Positions 21,079 to 33,128 of a stretch of 64,000 nucleotides of DNA are shown piece by piece (the first letter of the stretch is position 1; each line of letters opens with the position of its first letter). Origin of the DNA: Thereva unica. Lineage: Eukaryota; Arthropoda; Insecta; Diptera; Therevidae. Where the stretch lies: the NCBI GenBank assembly GCA_949987705.1, contig CATLJY010000061.1:273364-337363 (forward strand). Reading direction: 5' to 3'. A model generated the notes under the pieces. It made no database searches and was not told the origin of the DNA. It worked only from the letters and a program-made list of their open reading frames with translations. Both the position numbers and the translations under genes were made by a program.

Positions 21079-22489
21079 AGACGACTCTACACTTTGTAGT
21101 GCTACTGTCCGTTTTGATTACCGCATGGTGGGGCAGATAACAATAAGAGGAAGTAGAAGCCTCCTTTGATGGGGGTGGGACCCTCTAAGCATGGTTAAGG
21201 GTAAGGTATTCTTCTATGCATTCCTTATATGTCTTATACAATTCGGGGTTTTGGCTGAATTTCTTTTCTAAGTGATGAACACGTTGGATGGCGATTTGGC
21301 GGGACTCTCCGAAACGAGTTTCGTGTTTGGATAACGGAATCGGAATGAAAGGCAACTTTACCACATATCGCCCTTCCGGGGTGCGTGAATGAGTTTGTTT
21401 ATATATTTCTTCGCATAGACTATCCTCTGGACTAAACGGGTTCGGTTGCGGGCTTTCCTCTATCTCCCAAAACCTATTCAATTGATTTTGTAAGTCAACA
21501 TGACTATATGCACTGATAATACAGGGGGCTTCTTGTAGGGTTTCATCTTTCACTTGAGGAACTTCACCAAAAATTATCCAACCCAATCGCGTACGTAGGG
21601 CAACGGGGGCTCCCTGACCACCTGTCTTTAATTCAGGTAAGATGATCTGGGCATAAACACCTGCACCTAAGACTATGTCGATAGAGCTGGGTGCAACAAA
21701 TCGGGGGTCGGCCAGAGCGAGACCTTCTATATGGGGCCAATCATAACATTCGATTTGATTAGAGGGTAGCATACTAGTTAAGCTATTAAGGATTATTGCA
21801 TCCAAGTTAATTACGAAGCTCGTATCTTGCAGAGATTTCAACTGAAGTTGTGTAATATACTTTGCTGAAGAGCTCTCCATATTATTCAATCCGCGGATAT
21901 GGACAGGCCATGGATGCTTTTTCGCACGCCATCTTTGGACGACATGGGGAGTAACATAGCAACCTTGGCTGCCTGGATCTATTAACGCGCGAAATGTTAA
22001 ATATTCCCCGGTGTCGTCGCGTAACGACACTAAGGCCGTAGCTAGCAAGTCGGATCCTAGTTGAGCCACAAAATTAGCATGTATCGTCGGGGGGCGTGGA
22101 GGAGAAGGCGTTCGCGCTGGTGGCACTAATTGTTTCGGGTTGCTCGGGGGACTCTGAGTCTTCTCTAAATGTAGCAGGGTGTGGTGTCGCGATCCACATT
22201 TAAAACAAACACCTTTGTTAGAGCATTGCTTGAACCCGTGACTTGTAGCCAAACAGTGGAAACAGGGCTTCTTTCCTTTGACTATAGACACTCGGGCCGA
22301 AGGATGCATTGCTTTAAACCTGGGGCACGTCTTTAGGGTATGATCTAAACTGCAACACGGGCAGTTGTAACCGTAGGCCGTGTAAAAGGCCTGAAGAAAT
22401 GGTGCACTGTTCGAAGATCCTTTTTCTTTCCTAAGTTCCCCGTTGCCAAGAAGATTTCGCCTTGGAGTTATAATTTCTCGAGAAGACTC
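21079..22489 (-). pseudogene. BEL/Pao zinc-knuckle and aspartic-protease region
   Basis: The frame 21185-22309 starts with two CCHC-like knuckles (CFHCLATSHGFKQC and CFKCGSRHHTLLH). A protease-type core follows with ALIDPGSQGCYV, then the linker to RT. In-frame coding continues upstream to 22489 (ESSREI), where a transposon splits it from gag. A TAG at about 21185 separates it from the RT start. This order is standard for BEL/Pao polyproteins. Confidence 0.82.
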
Positions 22490-22492
22490 TAA

Positions 22493-23949
22493 TGCATAAT
22501 CTCCAATGGGAAAACCAACTACGAACCAACCACGTACCAGTAGGCTGAATTAGCTGACAAAATGTGTTCATAGACATTTCTATCAATGTAGATGTGAAAT
22601 GTCAGTTTTATTATTATTTTTATTTGATATTTGGCTAGTTTTTTAGTTTTTGGTTTAAAACATCCCAAAGATGCTCTATGCAAGGGCTCCAAGGCTGCGC
22701 CATCTACAGGTTTACAGGAAGAGAAGGACTAAATGAGTTTGCAGGATGTTATAGCGCGAATTGTATCGTGTGTTTTGATTAAATGCTATTGAATATCCAT
22801 TGTGTTTGCATTATATTAATTTTTGAGGACCTTAAGACCATTTACTATTTATATTACAGCCTTAGATGTAGCAATTGTATCAGAAATACTGAGGAATGTT
22901 CTTGATTCCTCAATAAACTATGGGGTTTATCCAGAGCCTTGAATTGAGAGCGTAATGCTTGGATAGATATAAAATTACGTCTCTTCCGCAGTGTTTGTGT
23001 AAGTTTTATGGTCCATAATACCTTGAATTATGAGGAAATTACCAACCCCGTCCGTGTTCATACGTTTCAATTAAATGCCATTTTGGCGTTTTCTGTTGTG
23101 ATATTTTTTGGCGGGATATTGCAATTACACTCAGGGCCGGTTTCATCGACCCGGATAATAATACATAAGACCGAATATATTCATTTCACCAACCTGAATA
23201 TATCTCAGTCGGATATAAATACGACTCGGTTGCGTTGGTCGTAAAAATATCCGCTGGACGTAGCTCATTTAGTATGCTATGTTCGAAATTTCGAAAATTA
23301 TGTTTGACGTTAAAAACAAACAGTTTCAATTTATTTTTGAAAATAATTAAATGACATTAGAACCATTGAATAAATCAGTTTTGAGTTGAGTTGAGTTTTT
23401 GAAATTATGGTTGACGTTAAAAACACTCACGGTGATATGTTTGGATTTAATTTTTTTTACAATACTTCATATTTGACGCAACGAGCTTTTCCAATTTTAC
23501 AGAAAATAAAATCAAATGCCAACTTCCATACCTGATATCGAAAAACAATTAACAACTGACACTATGTTCGAATTCTATGTCCGAAAATAACATAGACTTT
23601 CGAATATGGAGGCATCATTTATCCCGGTCGATGAAACACACCAAATATCCGACAGAAAATCCAAGATATTTATTATCCGTGGATATATCCGTGCCCATGA
23701 AACCGGGCCTCAACGTCATTTATGACTTGATTTTTGACATTTTTTGGTACAAAATTGTTTAGAGCCGCTGCAAGAAACCCGCTGAATTTCATCTGGCAAC
23801 TCAAATGGTTTAACTAACACATACGAAAAGTTAACCCATGTCGACCAAAACACGAGCGAGACGGATAATTCAATTTACAATGGGAAGGAATAGGAAGCAG
23901 CATTTTGGTTGGTTGGTTCGTGGTTAGTTTTGCCATTGGAGATTAGGCA
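22493..23949. mobile_element. TIR element splitting BEL gag, TSD TAA
   Basis: The left end reads TGCATAATCTCCAATGGGAA and the right end inverts to TGCCTAATCTCCAATGGCAA, with about 40 bp of similar TIR. TAA lies at both borders (22490-22492, 23950-23952). Removing the insert restores an uninterrupted polyprotein reading across the junction, which confirms the borders. A 576-bp M2 MITE is nested at 23134-23709. It is non-coding. A Harbinger-type assignment rests on the 3-bp TSD. Confidence 0.82.
23134..23709. mobile_element. 576-bp MITE, second M2 copy, TSD TCA
   Basis: A close copy of 2205-2778 in the same orientation, with TIRs GGGCCGGTTTCAT and GGCCCGGTTTCAT. TCA lies on both sides (23131-23133, 23710-23712), complementary to the TGA used by the first copy, so the same target triplet was chosen twice. 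Confidence 0.9.
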
Positions 23950-23952
23950 TAA

Positions 23953-24939
23953 AGCTCTTACTCGGCTATTAATGAAATCAGTAAGTGTGTCTAAAGAGGG
24001 AAAGACAGTGACAGGACCTAGAGACTGTTCCCATAATTTACGCGTCTCTACCGGCAAACGCTGGACGACCAGGGTCACAATGATTGGTGTCCATTCATTA
24101 ACTTCCACCTTAAGACCTCTCAACGACGCTAGACATTCACTTATATTCTCTATCAGCCGACGAATTTGAGACGCCGATTCGGAGTTTACTGGGGTTTGGC
24201 TAAGCAAAATTTGTACCTGGCGGGTGATAAGTAAACGAGAGTTTTCAAATCTATCACAAAGCATCTTCCATGCCTCTCGATAATTTTCATCAGTAAAACT
24301 CAGATGTTTGAGCAAACTAGCGGCCTCACCTTCCAAACTGCTCTTCAAATAGTGCAACTTCTGCACCGCTGGCAAAGAGCGATGATTGTGAATAAGAAAT
24401 TCAAACATATCATGAAAGGAAACCCAATCTTTGTAATCCCCGCTAAACTTGGGAATAGATATACGCGGGAGTTTTACATCTAATGTCGGGGTTTCGAAGT
24501 GCTCTGCATTTGAGCTACCATCTTTAGAATCAGCCGTAGAACCTGACGACTGTCGGTTGTTCTGATTTCCTTTATCAATGCTGTTTAACTTGTCTAATAA
24601 GGCACCGCGTCGCTCAAAGTGTGACTCCTCGTGCTTGCTATAATGATCTTCAATCAAATATGCCTGCTCTCGCTTATCCTTTTCATTGGCCATGGCGACA
24701 ATGTTCGTATTATTAGTCTGATATTGAACCCACCACGCGTCTAAAGCGGAAGCGGATAAACGACCACGCATATACCCAACAGTACATCTAAGCTTTGGAG
24801 TTTTGTCATAATTTGTCCAAAACTTTTTGATTTGTTCTTGCAAGGCGATCTGCTTGCTGATTAGGTTTAAAATCAATGGTGGATCTGGAATGGACTCTTC
24901 CGACATCTTACGATCAACAAAGGATAATACCCTCTCCAA
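23953..24939 (-). pseudogene. BEL/Pao gag region
   Basis: The frame begins at 24939 and encodes a gag of the DUF1759 type: LPRISIPKFSGDYKDWVSFHD, a LHYLKSSLEGEA segment and a FENSRLLITRQV helix region, ending FINSRVRAL at the insertion. The open frame runs on to 23875 inside the transposon, giving a false C-terminus. A coiled or helical N-terminal part (ISKQIALQEQIKKFW) is visible. In an intact element this would be the capsid precursor. Confidence 0.85.
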
Positions 24940-26052
24940 CGGAAACTTAGTCGAGATTTGGCTTGAATGGGACTCTTCGTAACTAATATTGTAACTATTA
25001 AACTAAAATGGGGTTTTGAGGACTATTTATGAAAATCAGAAAATAATTGCACTGGATCTTTTAACCTTCATACCACAGTATCAAGGGCGATTATAAATCG
25101 ATCTCCGCTTATCAAAACTATTACCAGGGGGCATCAACAAAACTTCAAAAGAAAACCGTTATCAACTATTCAAAAAACTAAACTCGCATACCATCGACGC
25201 ACGAAATTTCGAAATATATTAATTCAATTTTCTCTTACCACCTCAAATTCCCCTTTAATATATGGAAACTGTAATTGAGCTGTAATAAAATTTAAATAGT
25301 TCCGTTTATCCACCAACAAGCAACAACTTAGAAATCTTCACCATTAAAACAAATGCACCGGTAATTTATGAGAAATAAAATCAAAATCAGCTTGTTCAGA
25401 AAAAAAAAACCAAAAATCTTTATTATCAACAAAAGAAAAATGCTCGAAATACACGAGAACCGTAATACCAACTTCAATAAATCACCCCCAAGAAAAAAAA
25501 ACAAAACTTTAAAATTTTTGGAACGTTACTTACTCAAAGAAAGCAGCAAAAAAACTCAAAACTATGTTTTACTACATATGTACATCAAATGATTTTTAAG
25601 GACCGTAAGATGAACTTGAATTATTCACGTTGTCACCAACAAAGTACAAAGAATTTGAATTTTGGCATTCAAAAATACAACCAAAATTATAACCACCATG
25701 CAAAGAAAAAAACGGTATCATCCCAGCAAACATCATCTCGAAGTTTAGAGTGCTTCGAAAAATTCTCGAACAGGAAGAGAGCGAGAAAGAAATACTTTGG
25801 AAATAAAATTATGGTAATATTTCGTTTTTACGAAAAAAAAAAAAAATCGAAATTTTAAAAGAAGAGAACCGCGTACAATACTAAAAGTAAAATTCGCCTT
25901 TAAAAGGTTTCGAGAATTTTTCGTTTTGGCGAAAGAAACTCGAATCGCTTTTGCGATTCGACCTAGCGGTCCTTTTCGTTCTTTTTTACTTCGATTTCAA
26001 TTCGAAAACGGCTTCGAGATCGCAATTGTAGTTCATTTTAACGATTAGCTTT
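24940..26052 (-). other. BEL/Pao 5' untranslated leader
   Basis: An AT-rich stretch between gag and the Harbinger insertion. A perfect hairpin CGAATCGC-TTTT-GCGATTCG lies at 25941-25960. The plus-strand frames here are low-complexity Lys/Asn-rich and look accidental. Confidence 0.45.
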
Positions 26053-26491
26053 GGGCCGGTTCACGTAGCTCGAACGACGACAATCGTTCGAAACGAATTT
26101 GAATACGAAAAAATTTGTCTCGAAAAAAGTTAGCGTTCACGTAGCTCGAAAGAAATTTTTTCGAGGAAACCACATTACTGAAACACGATTTTTTTACAAA
26201 ATCCGCTGTAATTTATTGAATGAACTGTCAATGGTTGAAAATAGTTTTCTATTTCTTTGTCTGTTTATATTGTTAAAAAGTTAAAATGTGGAGATACATT
26301 TATTTATTGGAGGAGAATGGGGAAGTTGAAGATTCTCATATAAGGATAATGCGGTGTACTTTACGGGATTCTTCAAATCCATTAACATTACTAAATACTA
26401 TGTACGTATATTTTCATAATACTAAAGTACGACTTATTTAAAAAGATTTGAATTTTAGTTTTCTAGCCCAATTTCGGCTATCTAAAGAGGC

Positions 26492-27622
26492 ATGTATGTC
26501 CTGCGAGCAATTAATTTGCGCAGTGGACAGCGACGGACGTATATTTCTCCAGTACAAAGACTTGCTGTAGCTTTAATCGTTTTGGGTACAGGAGGGTACC
26601 AAAACACGGTTGGAAGCAATTTTATATGTCCAATGACGAAAGGTGCGGTTTCAAAATCGGTGCATGAAGTGCTTCTTAGCATAGAACGGGTATTATGCCC
26701 TTTGTGGATTAAATTTCCCAAAGAAGACGAAGTGCAACAAATAAAACAGTGGTTCTTTGAGAAATATCAACTTCCTGGAGGTATATTTCTATCAATTTTA
26801 TTATTCATAAAATATACTGAACATATCATTTAGTTGTAGGTTGCATAGATGGAACTCATTTGTACTTGTTGAGGCCATAACAGAACGAGCATATGTATTT
26901 CAACAGAAAGCAAAAACACAGTTTACATGCTATGATTGTAATATATTGTGTCAACGTTTAGTTACATTTAAAACTAACATAAACTTTTCGTTGCAGATCT
27001 GTGATCATAAAATGAGAATACGGGCAATTGATGCAAGCTATGGTGGTGCAGCCCATGATTCGTTCGTTTGGGGGCAATCAGAAGTCAAGTCATATTTTGA
27101 AAATCAAGAACATAGAAATATGTGGCTTTTAGGTTTATAAACAAATTTGATAAATTTATTAAAAACATTAATTACTGTTCCATACACACAGGTGATAGTG
27201 GCTACCCCTTAGAACCATGGCTGATGACACCTTATAGATCTCCAACGGATCCAACAGAAAAGCGCTTCAATGATATCCATTCCAAAGCGCGGAGCATAGT
27301 CGAAAGATATTTTGGACTATTGAAAGGTTCATTATATCAAATTATTAAAAATGAGAAAATTTCTAATTAGATTGCGTCTCCAGGTGTATGGCGTGTACTA
27401 TTGGAAGAACGAAAGCCTCGATACTCGCCGCAACACGTGATACGTATGGCCAATGTCTGCGCGACGCTCCATAACATAGCCATAAAATTTAAAGTGAAAT
27501 ATCCTACCCATTTTGAAGTTATTGAAGATTATGAGCAGGACATGATAGGAACATTACCTGCAAGAGGCTCACTTAAACAAAGAGCAGAAACTATTAGAAA
27601 TAATATAAAAAATTCTTTGTAA
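26492..27622 (+). pseudogene. Harbinger (HARBI1-like) transposase with introns
   Basis: The coding pieces follow the DDE_Tnp_4 order. An N-terminal helical part (ALIVLGTGGYQNTVG) is followed by GCIDGTHL with the first Asp, AHDSFVWGQS, and GDSGYPL with the second Asp. IVERYFGLLKG then supplies the Glu, and ANVCATLHNIAI ends the series. Plausible GT-AG introns lie near 26781-26835, 26939-26997, 27132-27191 and 27326-27381. After GTHLYLLRP an in-frame TAA (about 26878) breaks the second exon, so this copy should be inactive. The enzyme would cut and paste elements at 3-bp targets. Confidence 0.83.
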
Positions 27623-28007
27623 ATATACCATTTATTTCAAATATACATATTATAAATAAAAAGATAGTTCAATAATTCAAATGTAAATAAAATAACATTT
27701 CCGGCAATAACAAAAAAAAAAAAAAAAATAATAAACTAAAAAAACTTCACAATTAGGTAAGAAATACACTATTTCACTTTATATGCTGTAGCTCAGTCGC
27801 TACATTCACAGTTTCTAGTTTTCAATAGTTCTAATTTAACTAATCTTAATTCAAGTTTTCTTTTTCTATATAGTAAAGTTTCTTTTGTATGTTCCTGTAA
27901 TATTCCAACCTTTTTTTGGCAATTTCATTTCGTTCTTTCAGAATGTTTAACAATTTCGTATGGAATTCTGTCCGCTCACTGGTGTCTTCTTTTATTAACT
28001 CTTCAGC

Positions 28008-28635
28008 CTAATTTTTGCTGGCTCGTTGCTTAATAGAAATATCTTGCGTTTGAAGCTCATAATCCTCATTATTATTGCATGAGGAAGAAACACTTTTACT
28101 TGGAGAAGGACTTCTTAGTATTTCTCCCAGCATAAAATCCATTTCTTCTTCAGTGTTTGATGTGCTGCTTAAGCCAAAAGTTTTAGCATTGGCTACAATA
28201 GCCGTTTCTTCTAAAGGAGAGATATATGCTCTTTCTGGGGGCCCACCACCAGTTTTCTTTAGAGACTTCTTATTATAAGCCAGTTTTTTCTTGGCGTTAT
28301 ATTTAAAGTCTGCCCAAACCTATTGAAATATTATAATTTTTAATTTCTAAAAATATTAACGGATCACTTCAAGATTAACTCACTTTCTTCCAAGATGCTG
28401 CGGTCTTTGTTGGTGGGCCATTGCTATTTAATTCTTTTATTAATTTATCCCACAATTCTGTTTTTTTATATTTGCCATTCGCATCTTTAATTAATGCATT
28501 TTTAGCTAATATTGGATGCTTCTCCATGTAATTTACTAATATTTTTATTTGTGTGGGATTGGAATTTTGAGACCTACAAAACAAATGATTTAAATTATCG
28601 TTATTAATATGAACTGACGTATAAGTTACTTACAT
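28008..28635 (-). CDS. Harbinger Myb/SANT-like accessory protein, three exons
   Basis: In Harbinger elements this partner carries the transposase to the nucleus and to DNA. Exon 2 (28384-28573) encodes a Myb/SANT-like helix set with NYMEKHPILAKNAL and TAASWKK. Exon 3 (28008-28319) continues WADFKYNAKKKLAYNKKSL with TGGGPP and an acidic, Ser-rich tail to TAG. Introns are 28320-28383 (GTGAGT...AATAG) and 28574-28633 (GTAAGT...TGTAG). The start codon appears to be split: exon 1 ends AT (28634-28635) and exon 2 begins G, giving Met-Ser-Gln. No internal stop was seen. Confidence 0.7.
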
Positions 28636-29130
28636 TTTGAAGAAAAGTAGAAGTTTCAAGTTAAATTTAGAAAACGCCGCACGACTTAATTTCTATGAAT
28701 TTCAAAACAAATAAGAAACACATAATTCAGCAAAGTAGTGTTGCCATTAGCATCAATTTAATTAATTTTTTAAAAATACTTATGTAATAACTTATAAAAG
28801 TCTACTTTTAATTCTTTAAATACTTTTAAATCTTAATAATACAAGTCCTCGATAACATTAGAGCTTTCGAGTGCTTATTCATGCCAACGAACGAAAATTT
28901 ACAATTTTTTCGAGCTACGTGAACGCGAAACGAAAAAAAATTTTCGTTGTCGAGTTACGTGAACCGGCCCCTCAGAATTTTCATCTCCTACACGTGATGA
29001 ATTTTTATTGTTCACTTCACTGCACGGGTTTTAGATTGAAAAAATACTAAGAGCCAATTAAATAATGCGAAATTTTTTACTCACCATGATGTATGTTATG
29101 TATGTTATTCAAGTTATAGGTGTGCCGAAA

Positions 29131-29148
29131 ATCCGGCTCGAAGGACCA
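29131..29148 (-). promoter_or_regulatory. BEL/Pao primer-binding site, tRNA-Tyr-like
   Basis: Minus-strand TGGTCCTTCGAGCCGGAT matches the complement of the 3' end of animal tRNA-Tyr (from memory). It lies five bases after the LTR end. The same motif occurs at 59865-59882. Confidence 0.75.
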
Positions 29149-29153
29149 TTTTA

Positions 29154-30240
29154 TGTTTGCGAGAAGGGGTGCGGGGGTTTCCGATGGGGGATTTGATGGG
29201 ATTTGGAAAGAAAATAAAGCACCAAACGCACCACAAAAAGATCGTATTTTTCTTAATTCACTTTTTATTTACTTTAAGGGCCTAAAGGCCCACTTATAAT
29301 GAATGAATCTGAGCGGATTGGAATGTCAAAGTCACGCATCTGCTCGGATTCACGCATCTGCTCGGATTCAAACGTCAAAATCTATTGTAAACAAGAGTGC
29401 AAAAAAATTCTTCATTTTGTGGTTTTTATAGCCAATTTTCGCTTTTTATAAATAATTTCATAATTTTTAACCTTGTTGACGAGTTGGTCGCCGGTAAACA
29501 TTTTTACATTTCAACTTTTAACCTTATGTTTATCAAATTGAACTGTCAATACGGCAATTTCTAATCTTTTAAAAACGAATGCGCTCAAATCCAACCGACA
29601 GCGCTCAAATCCGCTTGAATGCGTTCATTATAATCGGCCAGGTCTCAAATGTGTGCTGGGAAAACCAATTTGACAGTTCAATCCGTTTTGTTGCGCTCAA
29701 ATCCGTTCATTATAATTGGGCATTATTACACTCAATCGAGCAATTATAGGGTATCGCGCGCCCGCGAATATTAAGAAAACTATCCAAAAATTAAAATAAC
29801 TTATATTATAAAATTAAATAATTTAAATTAGGTATTTTTAAGAAAACATAAATCTAGCTATTCATGGTGGAAAATTTTAATATTTTCTATTAGTATATTA
29901 GTTATAATGGTTCAAAGTTCAGTACCTGCGCCCGGAAAATACTCCTATTTTGGTGGAAAAATTTTAAAATTTAATTAAAATTTCTATTTATCTTCAAACT
30001 ATATTTCTATTTTTATGTTGAATTATAATTTTTGCTTGAAAGTTCAAATTATTAGTTTTGATTTTAAGCGAGCTTGCCTCGCTGGGTTCTGATCGGATAC
30101 TAATTTTTCCTCCTCTCACGATCGCCTTCGATCGTCCATCCTCGCTCGGGCTGCCGTTATCCTTACTCTGCTGTGTGGGGGATTCCTCTGGGATATCTGG
30201 TGTTGCAGAGCTGTATTTAGGGGGCGGGTAAACTCCAACA
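29154..30240 (-). repeat. BEL/Pao 5' LTR with nested MITE
   Basis: On the minus strand it starts TGTTGGAGTTTACCCGCCCC at 30240 and ends GCAAACA at 29154, just before the primer-binding site. About 210 bp (30028-30240) match the 3' LTR pieces at 2186-2966 and 17813-17829. The rest has no counterpart in the window. A TIR element at 29289-29721 interrupts it. Confidence 0.7.
29289..29721. mobile_element. MITE-like element with TTATAATGAA TIRs
   Basis: The left end CCCACTTATAATGAATG matches the right end read inversely, CCCAATTATAATGAACG. Both are followed by GRATYTGAGCG-type boxes. A third, internal end-like copy lies near 29625-29642 (CATTATAATCGGCC), so this may be two overlapping copies. No clear target duplication. 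Confidence 0.5.
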
Positions 30241-30369
30241 CTACGTGCGCACTTAAATTAATACATAGTAGTAACAGTTTTATATAATAATTTATTATTA
30301 AGAACTATAACTATTGACACCTACCAAAAACCTACTATTGTCAAGAGAGGGGGAGTTATGTTAGTAGGG

Positions 30370-30545
30370 ATCTGAGTATTTTTTAATAGGATGCCTTGTT
30401 GAGTGAAGGGGGGAAATAGGAGCTGTGACTATTGAAAACCATACAACCTCTATTGACGGGCCCTGCTCCTTGCGTAATTGGTACGGTGTGGATATTCCAT
30501 AAGTAATTTAGTGTGTTGTGTATTCACAAATTCACATGGCAATCT
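30370..30545 (-). pseudogene. LINE B, C-terminal fragment
   Basis: On the minus strand it encodes EFVNTQHTKLLMEYPHRTNY and then, in another frame, PVNRGCMVFNSHSSYFPPSL. These match the end of the LINE B protein at 57132-59186 (KMLKEYPHRTEYA; PVNRCCMTFNSHSACFSP). It is the downstream continuation of 32577-33128, separated from it by an RTE fragment. Confidence 0.8.
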
Positions 30546-32576
30546 CCCAGCGAGAGATACTGCAACCAAATAGACCACATTCTCATAGAAAGAAGGGCAG
30601 CCTTTAGTATCTTCAATGTAAGAACCTGTAGAGGTGCAAATTGTGAATCGGACCACTTCCTAGTTAAAGCTAGATTCAGATGTCGGCTGTCCACTCAAGA
30701 AAAAAGAAACAACAACCAAAAGAAAGTCGACGTCGATCGCCTGCAGGAACAGATTGTTTTGGAGAGATATCGGGCAACTCTAGCAGAAAAGATAGGTCCC
30801 AATATAAATAACGAAGATACAGTCGAAGGTAAATGGATAAGATTGAGCACGAAGGAAACTGTAGGTTACAACCGCACAGCCAGAGCCAGTGAATGGTACG
30901 ATGAGGAGTGCAAAGCAGCTAGAGAGACCGACGAGGAGCAAGAAATTAAAATACGAGGAAACAAGAACTGCAAAAACATTTGCAGGAAGAAGAAAAGACA
31001 TTTCCTCAACAATTACATCCTGAGGGCAGAGAAAAACTTTGCGCAAAACAAAACACAGGAAGCATACAAGGAAGTAAACTTCTACAAGAAAGGCTTCAAA
31101 CCATCCTCCGGTATATGTAGAACAAAAGAAGGCACTATAATTACAGGCAGCGAAGATGTAAAGAAAAGGTGGAAGGAATTTTTTAGCGAGCTGGTGAACG
31201 CAAATGAGAGCATCGGACCTGTTACCAGATTCCCGTCTACAACATAACGATGACACAAGAGAAACAAATGTACCAACCCTGGAAGAATTACAGACTGCCA
31301 TACAAACCTTAAAAAACAACAAATCTCCAGGAATTGATGACATTCCAGCAGAGTTGATCAAACATAGAAACGACTCGCTTTCAGCAGTAATACATGAATT
31401 ACTATGCTGCATATGAAGGAATGAAAAAATGCCTGAAGAATGGGAGCAAAGCACTATCTGCCCAATACACAAGAAAGGGGACAGATTCAACTGTGGAAAC
31501 TATAGAGGCATATCTCTTATAAACACAGTACATAAAATAATGACCAATATAATTAAGGCCAGACTGGAACCGCCGCAATAAGTGAATACCAAGCTAGATT
31601 CAAAAGAAATAGATCAACAATGGATCAAGTTTTGTCAATAAGGCAAATCCTCCCAAAATGCTGGGAATATAACATCGACGTATATCAAATTTTCATCGAC
31701 TATAAACAAGCATACGACAGCATCGACAGGGAAAAAATGTATGCGACAATGCTGGACCTAAACATACTCCTAAAGATAGTGAAACTGACGAAAATGACAA
31801 TGGAAAATTCAAGGTGTACAGTCAGAATACAAGGAGAATTGACGGAGTCCTTCCCAGTCAAGCGGTGCAATTTAATCTCTGCCTAGAATTCGCAAAGTAT
31901 ACATTGATGCGAACGCAATCCTGCTTAACAAATCCAAACAATTGGCAGGATATGCCGACGATATAAACTGCCTTGCCAGATCACCACCTGGGGGAATATA
32001 ACTTATAACGGGTAAACGAATTTAACTACCTGGATGACAACGATGAAACGATAGAAGTACAAAGAAAAATATACGCCGCAAACAGAACATACTTCTCACT
32101 ACTGCCCGTAATGAAATCCAGAGACGTTCACAGAAAAAACAAAAATTAGAATCTACAAAACCAGCATACGTACAGTAGCTACGATTTGATGTGAAGCATG
32201 GGGTATCCCAGAAATCCGCAGACAAGACGGATATATTCGAGAGGAAGGTTATCCGAAGGATATACGGCCCAATCAATGAAGATAATGCATGGAAAATACG
32301 CTCCAATCACAAATTGTAAGATCTATACGAAGAGTGTAAACTCTCTACACATGCCAAGCTACTGCGTTTACGTTAGGCCGGTCATGTCCAAAGAATGGAT
32401 AACTCAAGGATACCAAATCCCTATACCTACTACCAGATGGCAGAAGACAAGTTGGGAAGACAATGTTAAGGCCGATGCAGCAAAACTGCTCAACATAAGA
32501 AACTGGAGACAAGCTGCGAAGTAGAGATAGGTTTGGAGGAAGAAGCTGATGGAGGCCAAGCCTCGAATTAATCAAT
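30546..32576 (+). pseudogene. RTE-type LINE fragment
   Basis: It starts inside the endonuclease domain (CNQIDHILIERR, then RGANCESDHFLV). It continues through the linker to RT (KNNKSPGIDDIPAELIKH, ICPIHKKGD with NYRGISLI, and DYKQAYDSIDREKMY) and ends with a degenerate C-terminal part. Several stops and frame changes occur (near 31245, 31416, 31580 and 31886). It is related to the better-preserved LINE C at 46995-53486 and inserted in the old LINE B copy. Confidence 0.82.
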
Positions 32577-33128
32577 GAATTTGATGTTGTCCGACAAAAA
32601 TTGCACTTTAAGTTTTCCACTTAGGATGCCAAAGGCAAGCAAGGTATGGGTAATTTTCTCCTGTCAGATATCGGCAAGAGATCAAGCACTTTGAGCCTGT
32701 CCAAGTAGTGCGGTAGAGTTTGGAAATTATTTGGTAGTTATGGGGGTTATGTAGATGTCTCAGGATGAAAAAAATAAATCTCTTTTGACCGGATTTGATC
32801 CTCCTACTGCTCACTTGGAATATAGAATCCCAGATAGGATACGCATATTCCAGGATAGGACGGACTAAAGAACAGAAAAGTGTTTTTGTGACCCATACAT
32901 TACCGAATTCTTTGGCTCTCTTGATGAAACCAAGGAGTTTACTGGCTGTAGCAATTATGTTGTCGTAGTGCATGTATTTCATTTTTCGGAGACTCCCTAT
33001 TTTTTCGTGACAGATTGACTGTACTATAGGTGGCGCCTAGATCTACGATATGATCAACTTGATTCAACATTATGCCGTTGAGATAATATTTCTGCATTTG
33101 GGTTTTTTCCTCGAGAGAAGGTAATAGC
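32577..33128 (-). pseudogene. LINE B, RT C-terminal fragment
   Basis: The minus strand encodes KYYLNGIMLNQVDHIVDLG, KLLGFIKRAKEFGNVWVTKT, LFCSLVRPILEYAYPIWDS and KVQFLSDNIKF. Each aligns with the LINE B copy at 58.5-59.0 kb. It ends at the 9-bp duplication GGTAATAGC (33120-33128), where a transposon separates it from 42309-42612. Frames are broken. Confidence 0.85.

Larger units (their letters stand above)
26053..28970 (+). mobile_element. PIF/Harbinger DNA transposon, about 2.9 kb
   Basis: The terminal inverted repeats are GGGCCGGTTCACGTA at the left and its inverse at the right, with subterminal copies of the CACGTAGCTCGA motif at both ends. Two convergent genes, a DDE transposase (plus) and a Myb/SANT-like protein (minus), match the standard Harbinger layout. 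No clear 3-bp target duplication was found. The insert sits in the BEL leader. A stop codon in the transposase suggests this copy is inactive. Confidence 0.88.

Noticed and set aside
23875..23949. C-terminal residues of BEL gag
   Set aside because: They are encoded by the inserted transposon's terminal repeat, not by gag.
25368..25858. Lys/Asn-rich plus-strand frames as host genes
   Set aside because: AT-rich leader of a minus-strand BEL element; composition alone explains the open frames.
30020..30240. Short solo LTR
   Set aside because: A primer-binding site at 29131-29148 and LTR end at 29154 show this is part of a longer BEL 5' LTR.
30780..31490. 236-codon minus-strand frame
   Set aside because: Shadow of the RTE fragment, which has clear endonuclease and RT motifs on the plus strand.
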